Position numbers and translations under genes: made by a program
Shown here: positions 23,366-35,150 of the stretch, piece after piece
Numbering within the stretch: the stretch's first letter is position 1
How the letters are laid out: each line of letters begins with the position of its first letter
Assembly (NCBI RefSeq): GCF_965363235.1
Contig: NC_134843.1
Coordinates: 68,363,865-68,427,864 of the forward strand
DNA: 64,000 bases
Reading direction: 5' to 3'
Source: Mytilus galloprovincialis
Lineage: Eukaryota > Mollusca > Bivalvia > Mytilida > Mytilidae
The notes under the pieces: generated by a model
Seen by the model: only the letters and a program-made list of their open reading frames with translations
Databases searched by the model: none
Told to the model about the DNA's origin: nothing

Positions 23366-24404
23366 TTCTAATTCGTTATGTCACATTCATAAATTAATAC
23401 AAATTCAAATATGAATCAAATTTTATTTCACTTTTATTAATTTTTTAGGTCAGGTTGCTTGTTACTGCCTTTTCCCTTCATTTAGATTGATAACAGGCTT
23501 TATCTTCTTTTTTATATTTAACTGTTTTGAGTATGGAAGACAATTCGATCCCTACAATAAAATAAAAAGAAGTACTCTTTCGTGCTACATAACATATTCA
23601 GATTAAAATAGTTAACAAACCTGGAGTCACAGATGTGTGTACAGACATTGGCTTTTGTAGTAATCTTGTTAATGTATCATTTCCAACAATGATTTTTAAA
23701 GAAATAATATCCTAATCAAATATGACACTGAATATAAAGAATTAGGAGATGTGGTATAATCATCAGCGAGCAATTTTTCACCACACAAAAAAAAAGTCTT
23801 GTTAAGAACAGTAAATACCTAAGGACTCTCACAAATATACGCAATTCCTTCTGTGCACACCTTATCACTTCATTTGTAGTTTTTGTCACTTTGAAGCACA
23901 GTCCTCTTTGTCATTTGAATTATCAGGTTGACCCGATGTCCAATTGGTATATAATAATTTAGACAAATCATCACTGGTAATAAAGAGATAATCGTAACTG
24001 GAATTACGACTATCCCAATATGGCGACGGCAGATATAGGTAAAATATTTACAGTCGTTTTTTCTCAAATGTAGCATGTTTTTGTCAATAGTTATCCAGCT
24101 GCAAGGTTTTTCTAAACCATTTAATCGTATCTGAATCGTAACGGTGCACCGAAATTGTCTAAGCGCTTTGAAAATTGCCGTTGAAATATTCGTAATAAAA
24201 GTGAAATAATGCTTATTATTCGAATGTTGATTTTCTCTCTGATATACACACCTTCAGAAATGTGTCCGTGATAGATTGTTAACTATCCTTATTAATCGGC
24301 AAAATGACTGAATCCGTGTTATTTTCATTTCAAATACAATAGAACAGACAAGGAACAACCAATGAAACGCATATGTAATGTATTTAATGAATTGGGCTCA
24401 TGAA
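23366..24404. other. Intergenic, nothing recognised
   Basis: The only recognisable piece is aggagatgtggtataat near 23745, the possible start of a decayed atgtggtat-family repeat. Confidence 0.35.
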
Positions 24405-24470
24405 AGCTCCAAGTGATTGTACAGGACAGCTCCTAGCGATTGTACAGAAAAATTGCAAGCGATTGTACAG
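24405..24470. repeat. Three short units ending gattgtacag
   Basis: The motif aagtgattgtacag or agcgattgtacag occurs three times at a period of about 23-24 bp. The significance is unknown. Confidence 0.6.
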
Positions 24471-25067
24471 TCAATTAAAATATACGACATTGAGAGAATG
24501 AATATATTTTGGTTTCTACTGGGACAATGACTTTTAAACTTTCAGACAGGTAAGACTATAAATCAGAAAAGGTACATGTGAAAATTCTGGTAGTAACGAT
24601 GGGTTTTTCGATGTTTATTTAACATTTTTGATCGCTGCTCCGTGACAATTTTGATCGATTTACTCGGAGCCCCACTATTCTAAAGAAAACGTTTGGATGC
24701 ATATGTTGTTTTTATTGTTGTATTGGTTTATATTTACATATAGAAAGTTTTGATTACCACAACTTGCAGCAGAAACGTTATAAAGTAACATTAGAATTCA
24801 TCAAAGTTTCCATCAAGCGACTTGTTATTTTTCGAATGGTGGAGCCCCGCTTGACAGTCTCCCGAATGACCAAAATACTAGAAAACCGTACAGTTCCGTT
24901 CCCACACTGTGTAACTGTATGCTATTTTGTTATACCAAAGATTTCCTCCCGCCCAGACAAAAAGTGTCAAAAAGTATTTTTAGCCAAAAAAGTCGTCTAC
25001 GACATTTTAGAAGCCCAACGACGGTATGCTACATACATATGCATGTCAGGTGGAATTTTCGAAAATT

Positions 25068-25070
<3 letters not shown>

Positions 25071-25105
<35 letters not shown>
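25071..25105 (+). repeat. A35 homopolymer
   Basis: Thirty-five A residues follow immediately after aattcat. It could be the tail of a retroposed sequence lying upstream (about 24700-25070), but no source gene is recognisable and no flanking duplication is evident. Confidence 0.8.
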
Positions 25106-25108
<3 letters not shown>

Positions 25109-25629
25109 TACGTAGAAGGGCAGACTAAAAAATGTCAGTGGTTGAGGACTATAAACCCTAATTATTTCACATAAACAACTATATTAATCGACGATTTGCA
25201 TTTTTGCCATCCAACTTAAAAGACTGTCGTCAAGTACTTTTAGCCAAAATAAGCTATTCGAACACACCTACTCTGTTTTTGTGATTTATTAGAAAGGTAT
25301 TTCACTTGACCCAGATATTTCATCTTTTTGTACTGTAAATTTCTTATCTTATAAAGTCAACCAGTAGCCTTGATATATAAAAATGATACAATCTGAAGCG
25401 AGATGATGTATCAAATACTCTTGCTTTACACGTTTTCAAGACCAAATATTCAACTCAAACACACCCTAACATTAAAAGATACACTCGATTTTCTCTTTTC
25501 GATACAATTGTTAACCATTTTTTAGAATTTTTTCACATGATGGTAGGGCAGACACGAAAATTACTGAACTAATAGATTGATACGTTCTCCGTCCGTGGTA
25601 AAAAAAAAATCGGTGGTTATGCATTTCAG

Positions 25630-26109
25630 TCTACATCCAACTTGATAGAAACCCATGTCGTCGACTTGATATGTCTACATCCATTTTGATAGATACCCAT
25701 GTCGTCGACTTGATATGTCTACATCCAACTTGATAGATACCCATGTCGTCGACTTGATATGTCTACATCCAACTTGATAGATACCCATGTCGTCGACGTG
25801 ATATGTCTACATCCAACTTGATAAATACCCATGTCGTCGACTTGATATGTCTACATCCAACTTGATAGATACCCATGTCGTCGACTTGATATGTCTACGT
25901 CCAACTTGATAGATACCCATGTCGTCGACTTGATATGTCTACATCCAACTTGATAGATACCCATGTCGTCGACTTGATATGTCTACATCCAACTTGATAG
26001 ATACCCATGTCGTCGACTTGATATGTCTACATCCAACTTGATAGATACCCATGTCGTCGACTTGATATGTCTATATCCAACTTGATAGATACCCATGTCG
26101 TCGACTTGA
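25630..26109. repeat. 44-bp minisatellite, about 11 copies
   Basis: Units begin tctacatccaacttgatag and each contains gtcgac, a 6-bp palindrome. The period is 44 bp and copies are nearly identical, indicating recent homogenisation. The last unit runs directly into the left arm of the fold-back element at 26114. Confidence 0.9.
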
Positions 26110-26113
26110 AATT

Positions 26114-26560
26114 TAGAATGAAATTCAAAACAGTGTGGCTGTGGCCATTGATTGACACATTAAATTCATTCATTGACTGGGACAATTAAGGTGAACGTTT
26201 GTATGTAACAACCACTGCTCACTATGTACTTTTTAAAGACACTTAAACTATGGGGTCACCAAAGGTTCTCAACACCTTAATAAAGTAATTCGAAAAATTA
26301 ATCAGAAATAACACGATGTTTTGATTTATATCAATTATATAAATCAAAACATAAAGGTTATTCCTGATTAATTTTTCGAATTATTTTATAACTTAAGGCG
26401 TTGAGAAACCTTTGGTGACCCCACAGTTTAAATGTCTATCGTAGGTATGTCGAGAACAGTGGTCGTTACAGACAAACGTTCACGTAAATTGTCCCAGTCA
26501 ATGGATGAATTTAATGTGTCAATCAATGGCCACAGCCACACTGTTTTGAATTTCATTCTA
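26114..26560. mobile_element. 447-bp fold-back palindrome
   Basis: The left half from tagaatgaaattcaaaacag is mirrored by the right half ending at the inverse near 26560. The centre is gttttgatttatat...atataaatcaaaac around 26334. Arms of about 210 bp are roughly 85-90% complementary by eye, and the loop is almost absent. This is consistent with a fold-back element or MITE. The 79-codon open frame inside is not called. Confidence 0.8.
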
Positions 26561-26916
26561 ATTGTTCTGCTTAACTTTGTAATAGATAAATTGAAAACTT
26601 ATGCAAATGGTGTTTTTAAAATAAAATACTTTATAATTGAGCCGGACATGCAATTTTTAACGCAAAAGTAAGATTTGTGAGTTCAATAAAATAAATGTAT
26701 GATGCAGAAATTTATAGAATTAACTTAAAATAAGAAAAAAATGTCCGGGCCTTTCTGTAGATATATGCATGTTGGTGATTTTATTTTTAAGGTATTCAAA
26801 AGAAAAAAATTGTCAAGACCTTGCCGCAGCCGCCTGAATTTTTGATAGAAACAACAAAGTCAGTGTGGGGACACTAAGCTAAACTGCCCGCTTTGCACCA
26901 GCTGAAATAAATGATT

Positions 26917-26940
26917 GCTTAGGGTGGGAATCGAACCCAC
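26917..26940 (-). repeat. tRNA T-arm relic, probably SINE-derived
   Basis: The minus strand reads gtgggttcgattcccac, a perfect T-stem and loop and a consensus internal B box, followed by cctaagc as a 3' acceptor strand. No matching 5' acceptor strand or D arm is present upstream, so this is not a functional tRNA gene. Confidence 0.55.
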
Positions 26941-27504
26941 ATACACCAACTCTGTTGTCCTATATTTTAAATGAACCAAGATTCGTTCCCAGAACAAACA
27001 AATAAAGTTTAAAAATATGTTGATTTTCGGTTAATAAATGGTAAACCTTCTATAGGCTCCACTGTACAGCTACATTTACATGAATCACATCTAACCGTTT
27101 GTTTGGCAAGGCGGGTTAGTTTTTAGGGGATGGAGGGGACAGGAAGCACGCCTCTCTTACAGAACTTTAAATATGGTAAACAAATAACCTATTTAATAGT
27201 ATTTTCAAATGTTGGCTTGCTTTACCCCACCCCCACTTTAAAAGTGTTTGATCCACATCTGGTTTATTAAACACTGCTGACATCTAGACTTTTAATGAGG
27301 CTACTCTATGTTTGATCGTTAAAATTAGATAGCTTTTGTTTACTCTAAACAGGATTATATATATTATGTTAGATATACTGTTCCCAGCTTTAAATGACCT
27401 ATTTCTTTATTTTTAAATGATATCGTCGCATGTCAATGAATTTAATCGTGAACATTTTGAAATCCCGTTTAGTTAATGTAAGCCATGGGCGAGGGGGGAT
27501 AGGA

Positions 27505-27672
27505 CCTTTATCGGGACTCCGGGATCGGGTGTTTTGAAGCTCGGGATTTCGGGATTGACCATTTCGGGATCCGGGAATTCTTTTTTTCGAATTTCTGGAC
27601 CATGGGATTTCGTGTTTTTAAGCCCGGCATTTCGGGATTTCGTGTTTTTAAGCACAGCATTGCGGGATCAGG
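27505..27672. repeat. Degenerate gggatttcg tandem repeat
   Basis: Many short cgggatttcgggat-type units occur, with two longer units containing gggatttcgtgtttttaagc near 27603 and 27634. Open frames exist on both strands because the repeat lacks stop codons; they are not called as genes. Confidence 0.7.
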
Positions 27673-28954
27673 ACCCCTCCTACCCTCCCTCACGGGAGCT
27701 TCTGGTTTCAAGTTAAACGTGGATTAATCATACAAACTCTCAGACAGATTCTTGTGAAATTAATTTCCTCAAAATCATTAATTAATATAAAAAAATTAAT
27801 ACATTTCGAACATTTTGAAAACAAATAATAAAATTAAAAAAAACCTACCCTTTGCAGTTCAATTGTACGTAAGTTTGGGATTGCAGAAATCTTCCAAAAT
27901 ATCAGAAATCTGTACTAGCAGTTTCTTGTGTCCTTATCCAGAACATCTAAAATAGTTTTTTCGTCACCAATATAAAGATGCATCCATCGCTGTCGAAAAA
28001 TCTTTTCGAACTGATTACCCACTGTTTCTGAAGCCCGTTCTAGTTTTAAAAAGTAGGCGGAGCCTTATAATTAAGTGTAAGGTCCGAAAAGGGTTATTTT
28101 ACAGATTCTTATTAAAATAATTTCGAAGTAAACAAACAAAAATATATGAAATACACAAACTTCGTCTCGTGAGGTTATTGCCTGGGGTTTCAACAAAAGC
28201 TATCATGGTATAATTTACGAAACACCACAAAACTGTCCAAAAGATATGAAATATCTATAACTTATAAAATGCAAAACTTAAAAAAATTATATTTCTGTTA
28301 GTGTTATCTAGGTCTTTTCGTCTTCATTCTCTGACAACATTTGGTCTGCCCTTCCATAAAATAGTGAAATAATTCTTTAGTGTTGTATTGAACTTTCGAG
28401 AAAAACAAATGACAACCGTTCAGACAAAAATTTAATGTTGAAAAAAAAGATACAGCAAGTGATGCATAATAATTGATAGATACATGTTTCTTTTACGGTA
28501 CAACTTTTAAATCTTACGGTAAACTCCCATCCACTCTTTGGAAATATATTTATGGTAAAATTATAACTGAAGTGAAATCGTTCTTGAACATCTGCATAAA
28601 ATCAAGATTTTAAATTTTAAATTTGTCCCTTGACACACATACCACATCATCTGTTTTATAAAGGTATTGTATGTTTTACTTTCTTAATGTTTGTTTTCGA
28701 GATAGTAGCCATTGAAATTTTGGCGGGAGAATATTCGCTCTTGAATTTTCTTAGCCTTATTATTGGTAAGTTTATGTTCTTCAAAACTGTTACAAAATAA
28801 CAACGATTTTATAAGACTTTTACAGATGGCTTACAATTATACATGTAAAAGATTTATAACAGAAAAAATAGGTTCAATGGTCAAAATTGTTTAAGGCATT
28901 AAAATGGAAAAAAAAACAGAGGATTCCTAAAATCTGACAAAAATTCCAAAACAT

Positions 28955-31262
28955 GACAAACGAACATCCTTAAGTTCACTTTTCTCTGATACGATTGCAA
29001 GTAAATGACCCCAACTTTGGTTAAGTACAGTCAATATTCACGGTGGTTATTTTTTGTATGAATAACCGATAATTATCAATAAGTCATAGATTTTGGTTAT
29101 TCAAAAGTTATATCATATCCAGGATGCTAAGTACAGCTACCTTACTTGAAAAAGAGATTACTGCATAACTTTAAATGGGAATAATGCCGTAGTGACAAGT
29201 ATGTACAAAGGGTGAATTACTTTCAAGTGCCCTGCCACGTCCGTTCTGTATTTTTGCTGTACTTTTTTCTGCTTTGTATCGATCTGATAAGTTACGCTCT
29301 TTTCAACTTGATATTTATAGTTTGATTTTATGCTGTACTGTTACACCACAGATTCAATTTAGGGGAAGGTTTTGTGCGAACAAACTAGCTTCAGTCACAT
29401 GCTTTTTTTCAATTACTTTATCCTGACTTTTGTTTACATAAAATGTCACCCTCCCTTATTTTTGTCAAGTTTCTCATCCTGGTTTTTTTTTTTGTTACTC
29501 AAAACTACATTTTTTTTTCAAATTTCATCTGAGCCGCCCATAAACATCAAATGGTAGCTCCCTTACAGGCTTTTGTCTTTGTGAATAATGTACAAGTTAA
29601 AATATCCAATACTTAAAATTGAATTAAATTGAATACAGTGTAGTCACTTGCAGGCAGTTATATAAGTATAAATCTCTTTATCCAAATCCAGAGAGAGGAT
29701 CTAATAGAAAATATAGGCACTATTCTGGTGACAATAATTATACAATCATTTGAATACGGTTTATTCAAATATTAAGGGTTCTATGAAACTGTTTCATCAC
29801 TTGCTAGTTCTTGATCTATGAAGCTTCTGTTCAAATTTTGTAATATTTCATGAAGGTTTAACTAAGCAATCTCCAATTGATACGATATTCCCGAGCCTAG
29901 CTAGCTAGTAACCCGACAGGTGGTACATGTGGACCAGAATCTGCTTTCCTTTCCATGCACCTGAAATCATCCCCAGTTTTTGGTGGGTTTCGTCTCAACA
30001 GTTTTCTTATTTGTGTTTTGTGTACTATAATTGTTTGTTGGGTTTTGTTTTGTCCTTTTCTTTTTCTTTTTAATCCAGGGCGTTGTCAGTTTATTTCAGA
30101 TTTATGATTTTGAACGTCACTTTGTTAACTTTCACCACTCTTTCTACTGATGTCTTAATAATGTAGTTCCATAATGTATGGAAACATTTTGCACAGGATA
30201 CTTTCATTTGATCATACCTTTTAAAGAAAGTTTCACCAAGTTATAATTTATGTCTTAAACACGCTTAGACTGTCTCGCCTTCTAAAATGATCATGATTTA
30301 CAAGTATCACATAAACTAAACATTATCAATTATCCATGACAATGAGGTGTATTGTATGTTAGAAACGAACCAAACACCTGAAACTTAACATTGACATCTG
30401 AATATAAACATATGGTTAAGGAGAAAATATACTTGCAAGACAGAAATGTACACCTTACAATCAAATCAAATATTAGTATCTTTAGTGTTCATTTATTTAT
30501 ATTGCCGAGCGACAATAATTCATCCCACAAAGACTTTTCATAAACTCAAATTATAGAGTAACCATAAGGTATGAAATATTACTATGATGTAAATACTGGT
30601 CTAACATAGTAACTAAACTAACTGGTATTAGTTACACAGATATATGCATATAACCAGTGTTATAATAGATTTAATTCATTTGCCTGTTAAAATAAAATAA
30701 ACTTTTATTTGTCAATGAAATAAAAAGCGGATGTGTTTTTCAAACTACATTACAGTTTTTCTATTTATAGTCATTTTGATTAATAGAACGTTAATCGTCA
30801 ATAAGATAATGTCTTTGGTCAAAAGGTTAAACATTTTACTTTCCGAACCTAGTTTTATTTTTATTTTTGATTCATACAGATTTGGAACGTTTTATTTCCC
30901 CAGATAAGATAAGCTTTTAATTCATAAAATGTTCTTAATCAGGATATACAAATGATTATACTATAAGAGGTAACATATCTGACCACTAATACACATCGAG
31001 GGATAAAAACTTTGTTTGATAACAAATAAAACCAGGATTCTATATTTTGAATATTTTGGGAATATTTTCTTTATGATTATAAGTATTTTGAAAATCTGAA
31101 TACTGCGTATATAAAAAGAAATTTTTGTCACTCGAATATATTTTACGAATATCGTGCGAGGGAACGTTCATAAATATAGATTGACAATTTTTAAAAGGTG
31201 AGTAATCGAGCATAAAAGCTAAATCATAAAAGGAGAAAGTGTACGTTTTACATTTTTCCTGG
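28955..31262. repeat. Segmental duplication S, copy S1
   Basis: Similar to S2 (31700-35150) and, more distantly, to S3 (48950-51040). Shared landmarks are ttcacttttctctgata (S1, S3), gagccgcccat (S1, S2), ttgccgagcgacaataattc (S1, S2) and aaccaggattctatattttg (S1, S2). S1 keeps only about 75 bp (30168-30240) of the retroelement that is about 1.2 kb long in S2. Its 29266-29395 part resembles the 3' end of the atgtggtat repeat. No gene is seen. Confidence 0.75.
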
Positions 31263-31280
31263 TTATATTATTGATGTGCA

Positions 31281-31450
31281 GGCGAATTGGTGTCACGATA
31301 TCTCAGTAGCATGGGTACGAATCCCGGCGAGGGAAGAACAAAATATTTGCAAAAGGCAAATTTACAGATCTAACATTGTTGGGTTGATGTTAAGACGAGT
31401 TGTATATACATAATGTACACAGCCATGTATCACCATCACTGCTTGTGATC
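31281..31450 (+). mobile_element. SINE-like repeat with tRNA-type B box
   Basis: The sequence gtagcatgggtacgaatccc resembles a tRNA-derived B-box region (compare GGTTCGAATCC), followed by a conserved body with acattgttgggttgatgtt. I recognise this from memory as an abundant Mytilus repeat. It sits precisely at the end of S1. Confidence 0.5.
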
Positions 31451-31713
31451 CGATGGATAAATCTGTTGTACAGTTGTCACTGGCTAAGACGTACTTATAA
31501 ATATAATTATTTTCAGTGACAACTCTTCAACAAATTTAAAAGATGACTTCTAGAACAAAGCAGTACTTAAATTCATCTATCATGAACTTCTTAATATCCC
31601 ATACGTAGATGTCATATCATATTTTTAACTAAAAGGGATCGGGACTACGATGATAAATGTTGCTCTGCATTTTGTTTCAGTTGTTATCTTTGTCCTGCTT
31701 TTTTATCAGTTTT

Positions 31714-31985
31714 TCCTGACTTTTTTTACCTAAATTGTCATCCTGACTTTTATTTACCTAAATTGTCATCCTGACTTTTTTACCTTAATTGTCATCCTGA
31801 CGTATTTTTTACCTAAATTGTCCTCCTGACTTTTTTACCTAAATTGTCCTCCTGACTTTTTTTACCTAAATTTTCATCCTGACTTTTTTTACCTAAATTG
31901 TCATCCTGACTTTTTTTACCTAAATTGTCATCCTGACTTTTTTTTACCTAAATTGTCATCCTGACTTTTTATTACCTTTATTGAC
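31714..31985. repeat. 26-28 bp minisatellite, ten copies
   Basis: Units start cctgactttttttacctaaa at 31714, 31742, 31770, 31796, 31825, 31851, 31878, 31905, 31932 and 31960. S1 has only one comparable unit at the corresponding place (near 29431), so the array expanded after the S1/S2 duplication. Confidence 0.85.
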
Positions 31986-32922
31986 CCCAGTCCTGCTTTT
32001 TTTCAAATTTCACCAGAGCCGCCCATTAAATCAAATGGTAGCTCCATTACAGGCTTTTATCTTGGTGGACAGACAACAAGCTAAACTACTCAATGCTAAA
32101 CAAATTATTACGATGTAGTCACTTGCAGGCAGTACTATATCATTATAAATATCTTTATATAAATCTTTATCTTAATCCAAAGAGGATCTGATAGAAAAAA
32201 TAGGCACTATTCTGGTGACAATAATTATATGTAACAATTTGAATACGATTTATTAGAATATTAATATATTATTATTAAGGGTTCCATGGAACTGTTTTCA
32301 TCGATTGCTATTTCTTTACCTTGTTCTAGATTCTGTTCAAGTTTTGTAATATTTCATAAATGTTTAACTAAGCAATCTCCATAACGATACGATATTCCTG
32401 GCCTGTATTTCCTATCATGATTTCCCTAATATAGGATAGCTGCTCACAAGGAAGTTATTAAACTTAAAGTACCAAATGGTGACGTTGAAATCATCACTTC
32501 GTAAAATTTCTGGACGCCATCACAAGTTTGTTGACCTTTATGGAATATCCGTTTTACAGATGATAGCGGATATATTCCTAATGTCGTAACTACTTCTCCT
32601 TTTCACGAATTTGACCTACCAAATTAGACTTTTATCCAGATTTGTACTAGCTAGCAAAACGACAGGTGGTACATGTGGAGCAGAACCTGCTTTCCGGAGC
32701 ACCTGAAATCACCCCCAGTTTTTGGTGGGGTTCGTCTCAACAGTTTTCTTAGTTGTGTTTTGTGTACTATAATTGTTTCTTTGGTTTTGTTTTGCCTTTT
32801 TCTATTTAGTCCACGGCGTTGTCAGTTTATTTCCGATTTATGATTTTAAATGTCCCTCTGGGTACTTTAACCCCTCTTTTCCACTGATGTATAAATAATG
32901 TAATTCCAAACTAAAATTGAGA

Positions 32923-34135
32923 ATGGAAACCCGACCATATAGCAGACAACAGCAGAAGGTCACCAACAGGTCTTCAATGCAGCGAGAAATTCCCGCACCC
33001 GGAGGCGTCCTTCAGCTGGCCCCTAAACAAATATATATACTTCTTCAGTGAAAATGAACGCCATACTAAACTCCAAATTGTACAAGAAACTAAAAGTTAA
33101 AATAATACAAGACTAACAAAGGCCAGAGGCTCCAGACTTGGGACAGGCGCAAAAATGCGGCTGTGTTAAACATGTTTGTGAATTCTCAACCCTACCCCTA
33201 TACCTCTAGCCAATGCAGAAAAGTAAATGCATAACAATACGCACATTAAAATTCAGTTCAAGAGAAGTCCGAGTCTGATGTCAGAAGATTTAACCAAAGA
33301 AAATAAACAAAATGACAATAATACATAAATAACATCAGACTACTAGCAGTTAACTGACATGCCAGCTCCAGACTTCAATTAAACTGATTGAAAAATTATG
33401 TCTTCATCATATGAATATCAGGCACAATCCTCCCCGTGAGGGTTTAGTATCATATCATCATAACATATATGAGAAGAACATAACCCGTGTCATGCCAATA
33501 ACTGGTTTTTAAATAAATGTGTTTAGGTCCGATGCAAAGACCCATTAAGTGAATCAATATTAACGCTAAAATATGCAATCTTTAATGACCTGACAACAGT
33601 ATCGTAACTATATCTTTTCTTAATAAGTCTATTTAAAGATTTTGTTAGCCTCTGAGGTGAATACTGACATTTTTGTGCTTTATAAAGAATATTTCCATAA
33701 AATATTGGATGTGAAATACCTGAACGTATAAGAAGTCTGCATGTTGAGCTATATTTACGAATGATGTCCTTATACCGATGATAAAATTTAGTAAATGTTT
33801 TGACCAGTTTGTGATATCGAAAACCCTAGTGTAATAATTTTTCAGTAATACATAAATTTCTCTCATGAAAATCTAAAACATTGTTACAAACACGAGCGAG
33901 TCGTACACGTTGAGATATATAAACACTGTAAGATGGTCACAAGGGAACGTCACCATCTGAAACTGGATAATTAACGATAGGAAATGAGAAATCATCTCTT
34001 TTATCATAAAGTTTAGTATTTAGCTTTCCGTTAATGATATAGATATCAAGATCGAGGAACTGTATGGAAACATTTTGCACTGGATACTTTTGTTTGATCA
34101 TATCTTTTAAGGAAAGTTTCACCAAGTTATAATTT
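32923..34135 (-). pseudogene. 5'-truncated retroelement with C-terminal reverse-transcriptase remnant, copy B
   Basis: Minus-strand frames include FLDLDIYIINGKLNTKLYDK and RDDFSFPIVNYP (about 33950-34080), the region just after the catalytic palm in reverse transcriptases related to the element at 43431-44527. A further frame follows (33645-33866), in a different phase, resembling the thumb and C-terminal part. The 3' untranslated region shares sequence with 22495-23020 and 62262-63003. Catalytic residues are absent because the copy is truncated. It is related to Penelope-like reverse transcriptases, but the exact clade is an inference. Confidence 0.65.
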
Positions 34136-35150
34136 ATGTCTTAAACAAGCTTAGATTGTCTCGCCTTCTAAATTGATCATGATTTACAAGTATCACATAA
34201 ACTAAACATTATCAATAATCCACGACAAAGAGGTGTTAGAAAAGAACCAAACTTCTGAAACTGAACATTGACAAGATAGAAATGTACACCTTACAATCCA
34301 TTCAAATATTAGTATCTTTAGTGTTCATTATATTGCCGAGCGACAATAATTCACCCCACAAAGACTTTTCATAAACTACCAAAGTCAAGTTATAGAGAAA
34401 CCATAAGCTATAAAATATTACTATGATGTAAATACTGGTCTAATATGGTACCTAAACTAACTAGTATTCTTTACACAGAAATATGCAAATAACCAGTGTT
34501 ATAATACATTAAATTCATTTGCCTGTTAAAATAAAATAAACCCTTTTTTTATCAATGAAATTTAAAAGCGGATGTTTTTTTTTTCAAACTATATTACAGT
34601 TTTTCTATTTATAGACATTTTGATTCATAGAACCTTAATCCTCAATTAGATAATGTCTTTGATCAAAAGGGTAAACATCTTACTTTCCAAACCTAGTTTT
34701 ATTTTTGATTCATACAGATTTGGAACGTTTTATTTCCCCTGATAAGATAAGCTTTAAAATTCATAAAATGTTCTTAATCAGGATATAAAAATGGTTATAC
34801 TATAAGAGGTAACAAATCTGACCACTAATACACATCGAGGGATAAAAACTTTGTTTGATAACAAATAAAACCAGGATTCTATATTTTGAATATTTTGCGA
34901 ATATTTTCTTTATGATAATAAGTATTTGGAAAGTCTGAATACTGCGTATATAAAAATAAAATTTGTGCACTCGAATATATTTTACGAATATCGTGCGACA
35001 GAACGTTCATAAATATAGATTGACAGTTTTTAAAAGGTGAGTAATCGAGCATATAAGCTAAATTATAAAAGGAAAAAGGGTAGGTGTACTACACGTATAT
35101 TGTCAGAAAATATTACAACTTTTCTGGTTATATAATTGATGTTTTTGTGA

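Larger units (their letters stand above)
26561..28950. other. Intergenic with minor repeats
   Basis: Apart from the tRNA-like patch at 26917 and the gggatttcg repeat near 27510, I see no gene or mobile element in this stretch. Confidence 0.4.
31700..35150. repeat. Segmental duplication S, copy S2
   Basis: This is the closest relative of S1, including the final stretch with cgaatatattttacgaatat. Relative to S1 it contains the expanded minisatellite and about 1.2 kb of retroelement (32923-34135). It is joined downstream to the first glycosyltransferase block. Confidence 0.75.

Noticed and set aside
24764..25072. 102-codon frame ending just before the A35 run, as a possible retrogene
   Set aside because: I find no recognisable protein, no flanking duplication and no AATAAA before the A run. 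The A run alone is not enough.
25630..26109. Possible CRISPR-like array
   Set aside because: Copies are contiguous 44-bp units with no variable spacers, in an animal genome. It is a minisatellite.
26432..26671. 79-codon frame in the right arm of the fold-back palindrome
   Set aside because: It runs through the palindromic arm, has no similarity I know and no splice or polyadenylation context.
26917..26990. Functional tRNA gene on the minus strand
   Set aside because: Only the T arm and 3' acceptor strand are present; the D arm, anticodon arm and pairing 5' acceptor strand are missing.
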